Shown one piece after another: positions 1 to 7,837 of a stretch of DNA of 64,000 bases. The notes beneath the pieces were generated by a model, which had not been told where the DNA came from, searched no databases, and saw nothing but the letters and a program-made list of their open reading frames with translations. Position numbers and translations under genes: made by a program. Source of the stretch: Anaerolineales bacterium (GTDB lineage Bacteria > Chloroflexota > Anaerolineae > Anaerolineales > UBA11579); contig JAHBVB010000001.1 of NCBI GenBank assembly GCA_019637805.1, positions 819,875 to 883,874 on the forward strand, written 5' to 3'. Each line of letters begins with the position of its first letter. Within the stretch, counting starts at the first letter, position 1.

Positions 1-1
1 T

Positions 2-292
2 GACATCACCATAGGCAACCAGGTGGCGATTGCGGCGTATAGCTCACTGGTGGCCGCGGAACATGCTTACTTTGACCCCAATACGCCGATCAAGCAGCAA
101 GGCTATCGCTATGCGCCGATCACGATAGGCGATGACGTTTGGCTGGCGACTGGGGTGTTGGTGCGGCCTGGAGTGACCATTGGCTCGGGGGCCGTGATTG
201 GGGCGCAGTCCGTAGTGCATTCGGATGTTCCTGCTTATGTCTTAGCAGTCGGTAACCCGGCAAAGGTGGTAAGGGACCGAAAGACAGTATGA
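2..292 (+). CDS. Hexapeptide-repeat (LbH) acyltransferase, 5' end missing
   Basis: This is the C-terminal 96 residues of a left-handed beta-helix acetyltransferase of the WcaF/maltose O-acetyltransferase kind. The reading frame is open to the left edge, so the true start lies outside the window; an internal GTG at 23 is not a convincing start. Repeats of the [I/V]-G-x-x form are visible (DITIGNQVAI, APITIGDDVWLATGVLVRPGVTIGSGAVIGAQSVV), followed by the usual 'VGNPAKVV' tail. Family members transfer acetyl groups from acetyl-CoA to sugar hydroxyls in the cytoplasm. The stop overlaps the next start (ATGA at 289-292), so it is the upstream member of the same operon. The sugar acceptor cannot be read from sequence. 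Confidence 0.85.
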   Translation, partial: DITIGNQVAIAAYSSLVAAEHAYFDPNTPIKQQGYRYAPITIGDDVWLATGVLVRPGVTIGSGAVIGAQSVVHSDVPAYVLAVGNPAKVVRDRKTV

Positions 293-1008
293 GCGTTCAG
301 CCCAAAGTCAGCATTGTCATCCCCACCCACAATGAGCGCGAGAATATTGTTGAACTCATTGAGGCTTTGCGCGCCGAGATCCGGCCACCGCTGGAGATCA
401 TCGTGGTGGATGACAATTCGCCAGATGGCACGGCGGATCAGGTTGCAGCGTTAGGCTTGCCTGAAGTGGTGCTGATCCGCCGTAAAGCACGCGGCCTGGC
501 GGCGGCCTTCCACCGCGGCGTACTTGAAGCGAGCGGAGATATCATCGGTTGGATGGATGCCGATATGACCATGCCAGCCGCGGTCATGGCCCAATTGATC
601 GCCCAGTTGGATGACTGCGACATCGCCATCGGCTCGCGTTATGTGGAGGGTGGCAGTGACAGCCGCCACCCCCTGCGGGTTTGGGCCAGTCATGCCATCA
701 ACGGTTTCGCCCGCCTGGTGCTGGGCGGCCATGTACGCGATTATGACAGCGGCTTCATCGCCATCCGGCGGAATGTCTTTGACCATGTCACGTTGATCCC
801 CTTCGGTTATGGTGAGTACTTCATTGAATTTATCTATGATGCGCAGCGGGCGGGATTGAGAGTGCGCGAGGTCGGCTATGCCTTCCGTGATCGCAGCGTG
901 GGTCTTTCCAAGTCGGCGCCGTCGCTGATAAGCTTTTTAGTGACTGGTTTTCGCTATGTGCTGCGAGTGATCAGTTTGCGCATCCGTTTTCTCACCGGCC
1001 GTGATTAA
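289..1008 (+). CDS. GT2 polyprenol-phosphate glycosyltransferase (DPM1-like)
   Basis: A 239-residue GT-A enzyme of the dolichol-phosphate mannose synthase group. The N-terminus carries the nucleotide-binding strand (VSIVIPTHNERENI) and the acidic motifs VVDDNSPDGT and WMDADMT; the late motif FRDRSVGLSKS is typical of DPM1 proteins. Enzymes of this group move a hexose from an NDP-sugar to a polyprenyl phosphate on the inner membrane face. The lipid-linked sugar would be a donor for GT-C membrane transferases, several of which lie downstream. There are no C-terminal membrane helices, so it resembles the soluble DPM1 form. It shares an ATGA overlap with the upstream acetyltransferase. Donor sugar unknown. 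Confidence 0.88.
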   Translation: MSVQPKVSIVIPTHNERENIVELIEALRAEIRPPLEIIVVDDNSPDGTADQVAALGLPEVVLIRRKARGLAAAFHRGVLEASGDIIGWMDADMTMPAAVMAQLIAQLDDCDIAIGSRYVEGGSDSRHPLRVWASHAINGFARLVLGGHVRDYDSGFIAIRRNVFDHVTLIPFGYGEYFIEFIYDAQRAGLRVREVGYAFRDRSVGLSKSAPSLISFLVTGFRYVLRVISLRIRFLTGRD

Positions 1009-1014
1009 GTCTTT

Positions 1015-1761
1015 ATGCGCCCTGATGAATACCAAAGTTTGTACGAAGTGGAGCCAAGCCATTGGTGGTTCCGGGGATTGCGCCGCTTTTTGCAGCGCCT
1101 GATCCCACCGGACTATAAACAGGGACGGGCGACCCGCTATCTCGACCTGGGCTGCGGCACCGGTGGCTTACTGGCCGCCCAAGCGGGCGGCAGTGCCTTG
1201 GCTGTTGGGTTGGACTTTTCCCCGGTGGCGCTGCACTGGGCTTCGCGCCGCCAGGCGGGGGCATTGGTTCGGGCCAGCGCCAATCGCGTGCCATTCCGCC
1301 AGCAATTCGACCTGGTTACCTGTGTGGATGTGCTTGAAGTCGCTTCTGTACAGCCGGATGAGCTGGCCACAAGCTTCGTCTCCGCACTTCGCCCCGGCGG
1401 TTACGGCATTCTGGTGGTGGCTGCGCATGCCTGGCTGCTCAGCCAGCATGACATTGCCGTGGACTCGGTAAGGCGGTACAACCTGGCCCAGCTTAAAACG
1501 CTGTTCGCTGGTCAACCAGTGCAGACCCTCTATGCCGGGTATTTGTTCGCGGCGGTCTTTCCGCTGGTCGTGTTTGTGCGCGGCGTGCTTTACCGCCTGC
1601 GCAAACCGGCTGCCAACCAGCCAACCCGTTCTGACGTGTTTTTGCCCTCGCCGCCAGTCAACGCCTTGCTGGATCTTGTTTGCCGGCTTGAAGCGTTATT
1701 GTTGCCCTGGTTGCGCTTACCCTTTGGCTCCTCGGTGGTGATCGTGGTGGAGAAGCTGTGA
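1015..1761 (+). CDS. SAM-dependent methyltransferase (class I)
   Basis: A 248-residue Rossmann-fold methyltransferase. Near the N-terminus is the 'SHWWFRGLRRF' signature of a methyltransferase group common in glycan clusters, followed by SAM motif I (YLDLGCGTGG) and a post-I acidic residue in VGLDFS. The last third has a hydrophobic stretch (about residues 170-190) that could touch the membrane. The start follows the previous stop by six bases, and the stop overlaps the next start (GTGA). It sits beside a second, unrelated methyltransferase, so the pair may modify one lipid-linked or nucleotide sugar; that pairing is inference. Confidence 0.82.
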   Translation: MRPDEYQSLYEVEPSHWWFRGLRRFLQRLIPPDYKQGRATRYLDLGCGTGGLLAAQAGGSALAVGLDFSPVALHWASRRQAGALVRASANRVPFRQQFDLVTCVDVLEVASVQPDELATSFVSALRPGGYGILVVAAHAWLLSQHDIAVDSVRRYNLAQLKTLFAGQPVQTLYAGYLFAAVFPLVVFVRGVLYRLRKPAANQPTRSDVFLPSPPVNALLDLVCRLEALLLPWLRLPFGSSVVIVVEKL

Positions 1762-2369
1762 CCCTTTTTGATCGCTTAGAAGCCACACGACCTTATCAGT
1801 GGCTGCGGGCGCGCATGAACCAGGGCTTGGTGCGTTTTTTGGCGACACAAGTCTTGCATACCGGCGAGAACCTGCGCGTGGCTGAGGTGGCCTGCGGCAG
1901 TGGTTACGGGGCGCACCTGCTGGCTCAGCTTCCTCAGGTGCAGCTCAGCATCGCGGCGGATATCAACCAAGAAGATCATCAGCAGGCTGGCTTTTCCCAA
2001 TTTGCCGGGCAATTTGTGCTGATGGACCTATTCAACCCGGCGCTCACCCCAGAGAGCTTGGACTTGGCTTGGAACAGCTCTTCCATTGAAGAAATTGACC
2101 AACCCTTATTGGCCGTCCAATCCATGGCGAGATTGCTTAAACCAGGCGGATCTTTGTTCATTGGAGTTCCAAACCGGCGGGGGCCAGCCGGTTGGCTGGG
2201 CCGCATTGCGGATGAAAGCCATAAGATTTGGCTGGGCCGCAACTACGACCGCGATGAGCTGCACGTGCTCGTGACTGAAGGCGGTCTGCAGGTGGAGAGA
2301 GATACCAGCTATTTGTTTGGCGTATTTATTGGCGTGGTGGCCAGGAAACCGAAAAATCATCTTGGCTAG
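1758..2369 (+). CDS. SAM-dependent methyltransferase, short
   Basis: A 203-residue class I methyltransferase starting at a GTG that overlaps the previous stop by four bases. Motif I reads VAEVACGSGYGAHLL, with an acidic motif IAADINQ after it and the usual 'LLKPGGSLFIGVPN' strand. It resembles the UbiE/MenG-like (Methyltransf_11) group but is shorter than most stand-alone sugar methyltransferases. Substrate unknown; by context a glycan precursor. It ends about 30 bases before the next gene, the first real gap in this operon, where a TACAAT box and a strong GGAGG ribosome site are found. Confidence 0.78.
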   Translation: MTLFDRLEATRPYQWLRARMNQGLVRFLATQVLHTGENLRVAEVACGSGYGAHLLAQLPQVQLSIAADINQEDHQQAGFSQFAGQFVLMDLFNPALTPESLDLAWNSSSIEEIDQPLLAVQSMARLLKPGGSLFIGVPNRRGPAGWLGRIADESHKIWLGRNYDRDELHVLVTEGGLQVERDTSYLFGVFIGVVARKPKNHLG

Positions 2370-2375
2370 TACAAT
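2370..2375 (+). promoter_or_regulatory. Possible -10 box (TACAAT) ahead of the cupin gene
   Basis: TACAAT lies 23 bases before the cupin ATG at 2399, in the only gap among the first genes. The leader then carries GGAGG at 2386-2390, eight bases before the start. No good -35 hexamer is seen, so this is a weak internal promoter call. Confidence 0.3.
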
Positions 2376-2398
2376 TTAACGACCCGGAGGCCCAATTC

Positions 2399-2824
2399 AT
2401 GAGCATTGAAGTTGTGGAATACAACGGCATTAAATATGCCGAGATCATTTGGGCGAATGCCCGCGTGGATAAAACCACCTTTTACTCTCCGGCAGAATCT
2501 TCATTCCAATTCGGCCTCCTGGCGCACGAAGCCGGTTTTGTGGAGCCACCGCATTATCACAAGGCCGTCAGCCGCACGATCGATGATCTGCAGCAGATGT
2601 TTGTGGTGCAGCGCGGGGTGGTGGTGGTGGACTTGTTCGGCGACGACGGTGAGAAACTGCGCGAAATTGAGATGGGTCCGGGGGATGCGATTGTGCTCAT
2701 TCACGGTGTACACGCCATCCGCGTCTTGGAAGACATGCAGTGCATCAGCGTTAAACAAGGCCCGTACCTGGGCGAAGAGAACGACAAAGTCTTTGTGGAT
2801 GTAAAAAATGATCCCAGTCTTTGA
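2399..2824 (+). CDS. Cupin-domain protein
   Basis: A single-domain cupin of 141 residues with a histidine pair in 'EPPHYHKAV' (first cupin motif) and a later 'MGPGDAIVLIHGVHAIRV' (second motif, with G and H in the expected places). It differs from the FdtA/QdtA sugar ketoisomerases I would expect beside a DegT aminotransferase, so I do not assign a reaction. It could be a metal-dependent sugar isomerase or dioxygenase, or a binding protein. It has a clean GGAGG ribosome site at 2386-2390 and overlaps the next gene by 17 bases, so co-translation with the aminotransferase is likely and the two probably act on one nucleotide sugar. Confidence 0.8.
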   Translation: MSIEVVEYNGIKYAEIIWANARVDKTTFYSPAESSFQFGLLAHEAGFVEPPHYHKAVSRTIDDLQQMFVVQRGVVVVDLFGDDGEKLREIEMGPGDAIVLIHGVHAIRVLEDMQCISVKQGPYLGEENDKVFVDVKNDPSL

Positions 2825-3923
2825 CCCCGTGATTGCTGAAGACGAAATTGCCATGGTGGTGGACGCCCTGCGTAAGGGCGAAGTCTCTGGAACCTATGGC
2901 AAATACATTGAGGATTTTGAAAATGAATTTGCAGCCTATGTAGGCTGCAAATTCGGCGTGACGGTGAACAGTGGCTCGTCGGCTTTGCACCTGGCGGTAG
3001 CGGCGCTGGATTTGCAGCCCGGTGACGAAGTGCTGGTGAGCGCCAGTACCAATATTGCTACCGCTCTGGGGGCTTTGCACAATGGCGCCGTTCCCGTGCC
3101 GGTGGATTCCGAACCCGAGACCTGGAACCTGGATCTGGATTTGATCGAGGACTTGATTACACCGCGCACCAAGGCGATCATCCCAGTGCACCTGTATGGG
3201 CACCCCGTGGACATGGATCGCTTGATGGAGATCGCCAATAAGCACAACCTGGTGGTGATTGAAGACTGCGCCGAATCGCATGGGGCCACGGTGCGCGGGC
3301 GCATGACTGGCAGCTTTGGGCAGATGGCGATTTTCAGCTTCTACGCCAACAAGATCATCACCACCGGTGAAGGTGGCATGATCACCACCAACGATGAAGG
3401 CTACGCTGAGCGGCTGCGTTTACTGCGCAACCTGGCTTTCACCAATCCGCGCTTCAAGCACGAGTTGGCCGGTTTCAACTTCCGCATGCCGGCATTCGTG
3501 GCAGCCCTGGGCCTGGGCCAACTGCGCAAGATAGATATGATCGTGGAAGAAAAGCGCCGGGTGGCGCGCCTCTACAACGAAAAATTGGCAGGGATCCCCG
3601 GAATTCAGCTGCCCACCGAGCTGGAATGGGCCAAAAACGTGTATTGGATGTATGGCATTGTGGTCCAACCGGAATTTGGCATTGACCGCAATAAGCTGAC
3701 CGATGCCCTGGCCGAGCGCGGCATTCAGACGCGCACCTTCTTTTGCCCCATGAACCAGCAGCCTGTTTTGCAAAAGATGGAGGGTTTCCGTGAAGTGCCC
3801 TGCCCGGTAGCCGATTCGCTGTGGGAAAACGGCTTGTACCTGCCTTCCACCTGGAACCTGACCGAAGAGCAGATCACTTTTATTGCTGACGCTATCCGCG
3901 AAGCCCCCAACTGGGAGGGTTAG
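2808..3923 (+). CDS. DegT/DnrJ/EryC1/StrS family PLP sugar aminotransferase
   Basis: A 371-residue fold-type I aminotransferase of full family length. It aminates a keto group of an NDP-keto-sugar with glutamate as donor, giving an amino sugar. Visible signatures are the substrate/PLP loop SGSSALHLA (about 55-63), the PLP-ring aspartate in IEDCAESHGA (D153), and the Schiff-base lysine K182 in FSFYANKIITTGEGG. The N-terminus 'MIPVFDPVIAEDEI' is a usual DegT start. It overlaps the cupin gene by 17 bases. Codons 40-49 are made entirely of a perfect 14-base inverted repeat (2925-2954), listed separately. It is the only sugar aminotransferase in the window, so it may also serve the nonulosonate modules downstream. 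Confidence 0.93.
   Translation: MIPVFDPVIAEDEIAMVVDALRKGEVSGTYGKYIEDFENEFAAYVGCKFGVTVNSGSSALHLAVAALDLQPGDEVLVSASTNIATALGALHNGAVPVPVDSEPETWNLDLDLIEDLITPRTKAIIPVHLYGHPVDMDRLMEIANKHNLVVIEDCAESHGATVRGRMTGSFGQMAIFSFYANKIITTGEGGMITTNDEGYAERLRLLRNLAFTNPRFKHELAGFNFRMPAFVAALGLGQLRKIDMIVEEKRRVARLYNEKLAGIPGIQLPTELEWAKNVYWMYGIVVQPEFGIDRNKLTDALAERGIQTRTFFCPMNQQPVLQKMEGFREVPCPVADSLWENGLYLPSTWNLTEEQITFIADAIREAPNWEG
2925..2954. repeat. Perfect 14-bp inverted repeat inside the aminotransferase gene
   Basis: The left arm GAATTTGCAGCCTA (2925-2938) and right arm TAGGCTGCAAATTC (2941-2954) are exact reverse complements separated by TG. It fills codons 40-49 exactly, in frame, encoding EFAAYVGCKF, a conserved part of DegT proteins. 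It could fold as a tight hairpin in mRNA or extrude as a cruciform. There is no T-run, so it is not an intrinsic terminator. Confidence 0.9.
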
Positions 3924-3948
3924 TGGGGGCTAGAGGAATTGTCCGCTG

Positions 3949-4719
3949 ATGAGTTCCTATACCGGCAAGCATGCCGAGTACTACGACATCTTCTATGCGG
4001 AGAAGCCTTATGCGGCCGAGGCGGCCTTCGTGCACGCCTGCCTGCAGCAGCACGCCAGCGGAACCAGCCGGCGTCTACTGGAGCTGGCTTGTGGCAGCGG
4101 CCGCCATGCCTTGGAGCTGGAGAAGCTGGGCTACCAAATCGTGGCGACAGATTATTCCGAAGATTTGCTGACTGTGGCCCGGCGCAAAGCCGCCGCGGCC
4201 AACTCCAAAGTGGATTTTCTCTTACAAGACATGCGCCATCTAGACGTGGACGGTGGGCCTTTTGATGCGGCTTACTGCCTGTTCGATTCGATTGGCTATG
4301 TGCAAACCAACGCCGCCGTCCTTCAGGTATTGCAGGGTGTCGCCCGCCACCTGCGGGCGGGCGGGCTGTTCGTCTTCGAATTTTGGCATGCCGCTGCCAT
4401 GTTGCGCGGCTATGAGCCCCACCGTGAACGCAGCTGGACCCAGGGCGAGACGCGCATTCAGCGCACTTCGCGTACCCGCTTGGATGTCGCCAGCCAGTTG
4501 GCTGAAGTGGGTTACACCATTGTGGCGGACGGGCCAGAGGGGCGCGTGGAGTTGAGCGAAACTCAGGTCAACCGCTATTTCCTGGTGCAGGAAATGGCCG
4601 CCTTCCTGGAAAGCAGCGGCTTTGAGCCGGTGGAGTTTTTGCCCGCGTACGAAACTGACGCCGCCATTACCGAGGACACCTGGCACATTCTGGCGGTCGC
4701 CCGCAAGGTGGCGGCATGA
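3949..4719 (+). CDS. SAM-dependent methyltransferase
   Basis: A 256-residue class I methyltransferase with an N-terminal 'YTGKHAEYYDIFY' segment, motif I LLELACGSGRHALEL, the acidic motif ATDYSEDLL, and an all-beta insert after about residue 150 typical of glycine-N-methyltransferase-like/Methyltransf_25 proteins. An AGAGGA ribosome site lies at about 3933-3938. The stop overlaps the next start (ATGA). The substrate is not readable; as it lies between the aminotransferase and a glycosyltransferase, N-methylation of an amino sugar is one possibility (inference). Confidence 0.83.
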   Translation: MSSYTGKHAEYYDIFYAEKPYAAEAAFVHACLQQHASGTSRRLLELACGSGRHALELEKLGYQIVATDYSEDLLTVARRKAAAANSKVDFLLQDMRHLDVDGGPFDAAYCLFDSIGYVQTNAAVLQVLQGVARHLRAGGLFVFEFWHAAAMLRGYEPHRERSWTQGETRIQRTSRTRLDVASQLAEVGYTIVADGPEGRVELSETQVNRYFLVQEMAAFLESSGFEPVEFLPAYETDAAITEDTWHILAVARKVAA

Positions 4720-5891
4720 AGGTCGCCGTCTATTTGGACCACTACCGCCCGGAAGACGGCGGCGCATTTACCATGCAGGGCGATCTGCTGGCCGCCCTCT
4801 GCCGGCTGGCCGCCCAATCACAGCACCAATTCGTGGTCGTTTCCGCGCCCAGTGAACTGGCTCGCCAACAGGTCGAGCAAGCGGGTTTGGAATGGCTGCC
4901 CTATCGCGGCCCCGGCCTGGCTGAGAAACTGAACGACTTCGCCGAGCGACTGCTGCCCAGCTGGCGCCAGCGGCGAGACTGGCGCAGTCCGCTGGAGCGC
5001 CAGCTGCGCCAATTGAACGTGGACTTTGTCTGGATGGTCGGCCCGCGCCCCTTGGATATCGACCTGCCGTATCTGACCATCGTGCTGGATTTGCAGCACC
5101 GCAAGCAGCCCTGGTTCCCAGAGGTGAGCGAATACGCTGAGTGGGCCGCCCGCGAGCGCGGCCTGGCCCCCTTCCTGCGCCGGGCCGCGGGCGTAGTGGC
5201 GGGCACGCAGGCGGGCAAACAAGAGATCGTAGACTTCTATCAAATTCCTGCGGAACGCATCCACATCCTGCCGCACCCCACGCCTGCGTACGCTCAGCAG
5301 GCGGCTGAACTGCCCTTGCCTGCCGGCTTGGAAGCGGGCTATTTGTTTTACCCGGCCCAATTCTGGGCGCATAAGAACCACTACAACCTGCTGCTGGCTT
5401 TGCGACAATTGCGCCAGCAGGGTTTGCGCGTACCGCTGGTGTTGACCGGCTCGGACTACGGCAACAAGGCCTATATCCAGCAAGCCGTTCAAGCGATGGG
5501 TCTGGGCGACCAGGTGCACTTTCTCGGCTTTGTCGAACAAGAGACCCTCTTGGCCCTCTACCAGCACGCTCTGGCGCTGAGCTATGTGAGCTTCTTCGGC
5601 CCGGAGAATCTGCCTCCGCTGGAAGCCTTTGCCCAAGGTTGCCCGGTGCTGGCCGCCAAAGTGGACGGGGCCGAGGAGCAACTGGCGGATGCCGCCCTGC
5701 TGGTGGACCCGGCCAGCCCTGAGACGATTGCCGAGGGCATCGCCAAATTGCACAAGGATGCCAGGCTGCGCCAGCGCTTGGTCGCGCGCGGCCGCCAGCG
5801 GGCGGCGCGCTGGACGGCCACCGAGTTTGTGCAGGGCATCTTCAATATTCTGGATGAATTTGAGCCGGTGCGGCGCGTTTGGGGCCGCTGA
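4716..5891 (+). CDS. GT4-family glycosyltransferase
   Basis: A 391-residue GT-B glycosyltransferase. The N-terminal domain starts MKVAVYLDHYRPEDGGAF; the C-terminal domain has 'YLFYPAQFWAHKNHYNLLLAL', 'LVLTGSDYGN', and the donor-binding stretch SFFGPENLPPLEAFAQG with the EX7E-like pattern of GT4. It retains configuration and uses an NDP-sugar on the cytoplasmic side. It overlaps the upstream methyltransferase by four bases and is followed by a 43-base gap holding a promoter, so it is likely the last gene of the first transcription unit. Sugar specificity unknown. Confidence 0.9.
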   Translation: MKVAVYLDHYRPEDGGAFTMQGDLLAALCRLAAQSQHQFVVVSAPSELARQQVEQAGLEWLPYRGPGLAEKLNDFAERLLPSWRQRRDWRSPLERQLRQLNVDFVWMVGPRPLDIDLPYLTIVLDLQHRKQPWFPEVSEYAEWAARERGLAPFLRRAAGVVAGTQAGKQEIVDFYQIPAERIHILPHPTPAYAQQAAELPLPAGLEAGYLFYPAQFWAHKNHYNLLLALRQLRQQGLRVPLVLTGSDYGNKAYIQQAVQAMGLGDQVHFLGFVEQETLLALYQHALALSYVSFFGPENLPPLEAFAQGCPVLAAKVDGAEEQLADAALLVDPASPETIAEGIAKLHKDARLRQRLVARGRQRAARWTATEFVQGIFNILDEFEPVRRVWGR

Positions 5892-5920
5892 GCGCTTAGG
5901 CACGCATAATTTGGCGCAGG

Positions 5921-5926
5921 TATAAT
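5921..5926 (+). promoter_or_regulatory. -10 promoter box (TATAAT) giving a leaderless transcript
   Basis: A consensus TATAAT ends eight bases before the ATG at 5935. Transcription starting about seven bases downstream of the box would begin almost at the start codon, and there is no Shine-Dalgarno sequence, so the mRNA would be leaderless. No convincing -35 hexamer is visible (TTAGGC at 5896 is weak). Confidence 0.65.
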
Positions 5927-5934
5927 CCCGCGCA

Positions 5935-6885
5935 ATGCATTTTTTGCCTTCTATTAGTGTTCTGGCTTCCGTCTATCAGGGAGAGGAATACTTACCCGGC
6001 TTTTTCGAAAACCTGCAAGCCCAAACCATCTTCCCCGAAACTGAACTGGTGCTGGTGCTGAACCTGCCCAACGCGCGTGAAAAGCAGCTGTGCAGGGACT
6101 TTGCCGCCAAGCATCAGAAACAGGTGCAGGTGCTGCAAGCCCCGCGCCTGGAGACTTTGGGCGCTTCATGGAACCGCGCCTGGCGCGCCGCCAGAGCGCC
6201 GTATTTGGCGCCCTGGAATGTGGACGACCGCCGCGTGGTCGATTCCCTGCAGCGTCAGGCCGTGGCCTTGGATGGCGAGCCGGAGGCTGTCCTGTGCTAC
6301 GGAGATTATCTGCGCGTGGCGCGCTATGGAGAAGAGCAGGGCGAACTGCGCCAGACGCCGGCTTACAGCCCGGGCCATTTCCAGCGCGCCTTTGCCCAGG
6401 GTGGCGCTTTTTGGCTGCTGCGCGCCGCGGTGGGTGAGCAGGCCGGCTATTACGATGAGCAATTTCGCGTCGCTGCCGATATGGACTATTCGCTGCGCCT
6501 GGCGGCCTTAGGACTGCGTATGGTGCGGGCTGAAGGCCTGCTGGGTTATTTCACCGATGCCGCCCAGGGGCTGAGCACGCGCCAAGGCGCCACAGAATCC
6601 AGCGTGGAGCGCACGGCCGTGCAACTGCGCTACGGCGTCTTTGACAAAGTCGACCCGGCGCAGTTGCACGCGGCTAGCGCCTTGCGCTTGGAGGCACTAG
6701 CCAGCGGCTCCAGCTGGCTGCCGCTCTCGAATTTTGTGCCTGATTTGGACGCTTACCTTACGCGCCGCCAACCCCTGTGGAAGCTGGGGCGTTTGCGCCA
6801 CGCAGTCCGGGCGGCCTTGCAGCGCAGCGGGTTGTTGCCGCTGCTGCACCGCTGGCAGGCGCGCCTCTTCAAGCGGGAGATCTAG
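5935..6885 (+). CDS. GT2-family glycosyltransferase
   Basis: A 316-residue inverting GT-A glycosyltransferase: 'SISVLASVYQGEEYLPGFFENL' at the N-terminus, the nucleotide-binding region ending in 'APWNVDDRRVV' (a DD in place of the common DxD), and 'RVAADMDYSLRLAALG' as the acceptor/catalytic-base motif. The start is fixed by the TATAAT box eight bases upstream, which leaves no room for a ribosome site. It is the first gene of a new transcription unit continuing with two more glycosyltransferases. Specificity unknown. Confidence 0.88.
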   Translation: MHFLPSISVLASVYQGEEYLPGFFENLQAQTIFPETELVLVLNLPNAREKQLCRDFAAKHQKQVQVLQAPRLETLGASWNRAWRAARAPYLAPWNVDDRRVVDSLQRQAVALDGEPEAVLCYGDYLRVARYGEEQGELRQTPAYSPGHFQRAFAQGGAFWLLRAAVGEQAGYYDEQFRVAADMDYSLRLAALGLRMVRAEGLLGYFTDAAQGLSTRQGATESSVERTAVQLRYGVFDKVDPAQLHAASALRLEALASGSSWLPLSNFVPDLDAYLTRRQPLWKLGRLRHAVRAALQRSGLLPLLHRWQARLFKREI

Positions 6886-6887
6886 CC

Positions 6888-7835
6888 ATGCCGCCGACTG
6901 TCAGCGTGGTCATCCCCACCCGCAACCGGGCCGCCTATATCCTGCAGGCGCTGGAGAGCGTCTTTGCCCAGACCTATCCTGACTGCGAGATCATCGTCGT
7001 GGATGACGGTTCCGAGGACGAAACCGCTGAGATCTTGCAGCCGCTGGCCAAGGCGGGCAAGCTGCGCTATATCACCCAGCCGGCCTCGGGGGTCTCTGCG
7101 GCGCGCAACCGCGGCGTGGCTGAGGCGGCTGGCCGCTACATCGCCTTCCTCGATTCGGATGATCTCTTTATGCCCAGCAAGCTGGAAAAGCAAGTGGCGC
7201 TCTTTGAGCGCCACCCGCAGTTGGGCTTCGTGCACTGCTGGTTTTCCAAGTTCGATGATGCCGGCCGTGACTTGGGCTTGCGGGACACTTCGCGTTTTGA
7301 TGGGCAGATTTACCCCGCCATGCTGCAAGAGTGGGATGTGCTGATGGCGATGCCCTGCATGCTGATGCGCAAGGATGCCCTGCAAGCAGCCGGCGGCTTT
7401 GACACGGCCATGCGCTGGGGCGAAGACCTGGACCTGTGGCGGCGCATGGCGATGCGCCACCCGGTGAGCCTGGTGCGCGAAGACCTGGTGGGCGTGCGTG
7501 TGCACGGCAGCAATATCTCGACACAACGCCGTGAAGCCGTCAGCCACTTTGAGCGTTATTTGGACAAGGCTTTCGCTGATGACCCGGGGCTCAGCGCCAA
7601 TTTCCGCCGGCAGGCGTATGCGCGCTTGTACACCAGCTTTGCCCGCAACCTGCTGGGTGAGGGCCAGGCCCAGGATATGCGCCTGGTGCGCCAACTGTGC
7701 GGCCGGGCGCTGGCTGCCTGGCCGCTGGCCTGGGGCGGCGTGGTTCCCTGGTTGGCTTCGTTCATCCCGTCCGGGGCGCGACAGCGCCTGGTGGCCTGGG
7801 TGCGCCGCCGCCGTTATGGCTTGGAGCAAGGCTGA
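6888..7835 (+). CDS. GT2-family glycosyltransferase
   Basis: A 315-residue GT-A enzyme. I start it at ATG 6888 because GGGAG at 6875-6879 is well spaced and the first strand, PTVSVVIPTRNRAAYI, follows at once; longer upstream frames lie inside the previous gene. Motifs: VVDDGSEDET, 'AFLDSDDLFMPSKL' (the metal-binding DSDD) and 'AMRWGEDLDLWRRMAM' (ED catalytic base region). A family of cytoplasmic or membrane-associated enzymes adding single sugars to lipid-linked chains. It follows the preceding GT2 by two bases. Confidence 0.9.
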   Translation: MPPTVSVVIPTRNRAAYILQALESVFAQTYPDCEIIVVDDGSEDETAEILQPLAKAGKLRYITQPASGVSAARNRGVAEAAGRYIAFLDSDDLFMPSKLEKQVALFERHPQLGFVHCWFSKFDDAGRDLGLRDTSRFDGQIYPAMLQEWDVLMAMPCMLMRKDALQAAGGFDTAMRWGEDLDLWRRMAMRHPVSLVREDLVGVRVHGSNISTQRREAVSHFERYLDKAFADDPGLSANFRRQAYARLYTSFARNLLGEGQAQDMRLVRQLCGRALAAWPLAWGGVVPWLASFIPSGARQRLVAWVRRRRYGLEQG

Positions 7836-7837
7836 GC

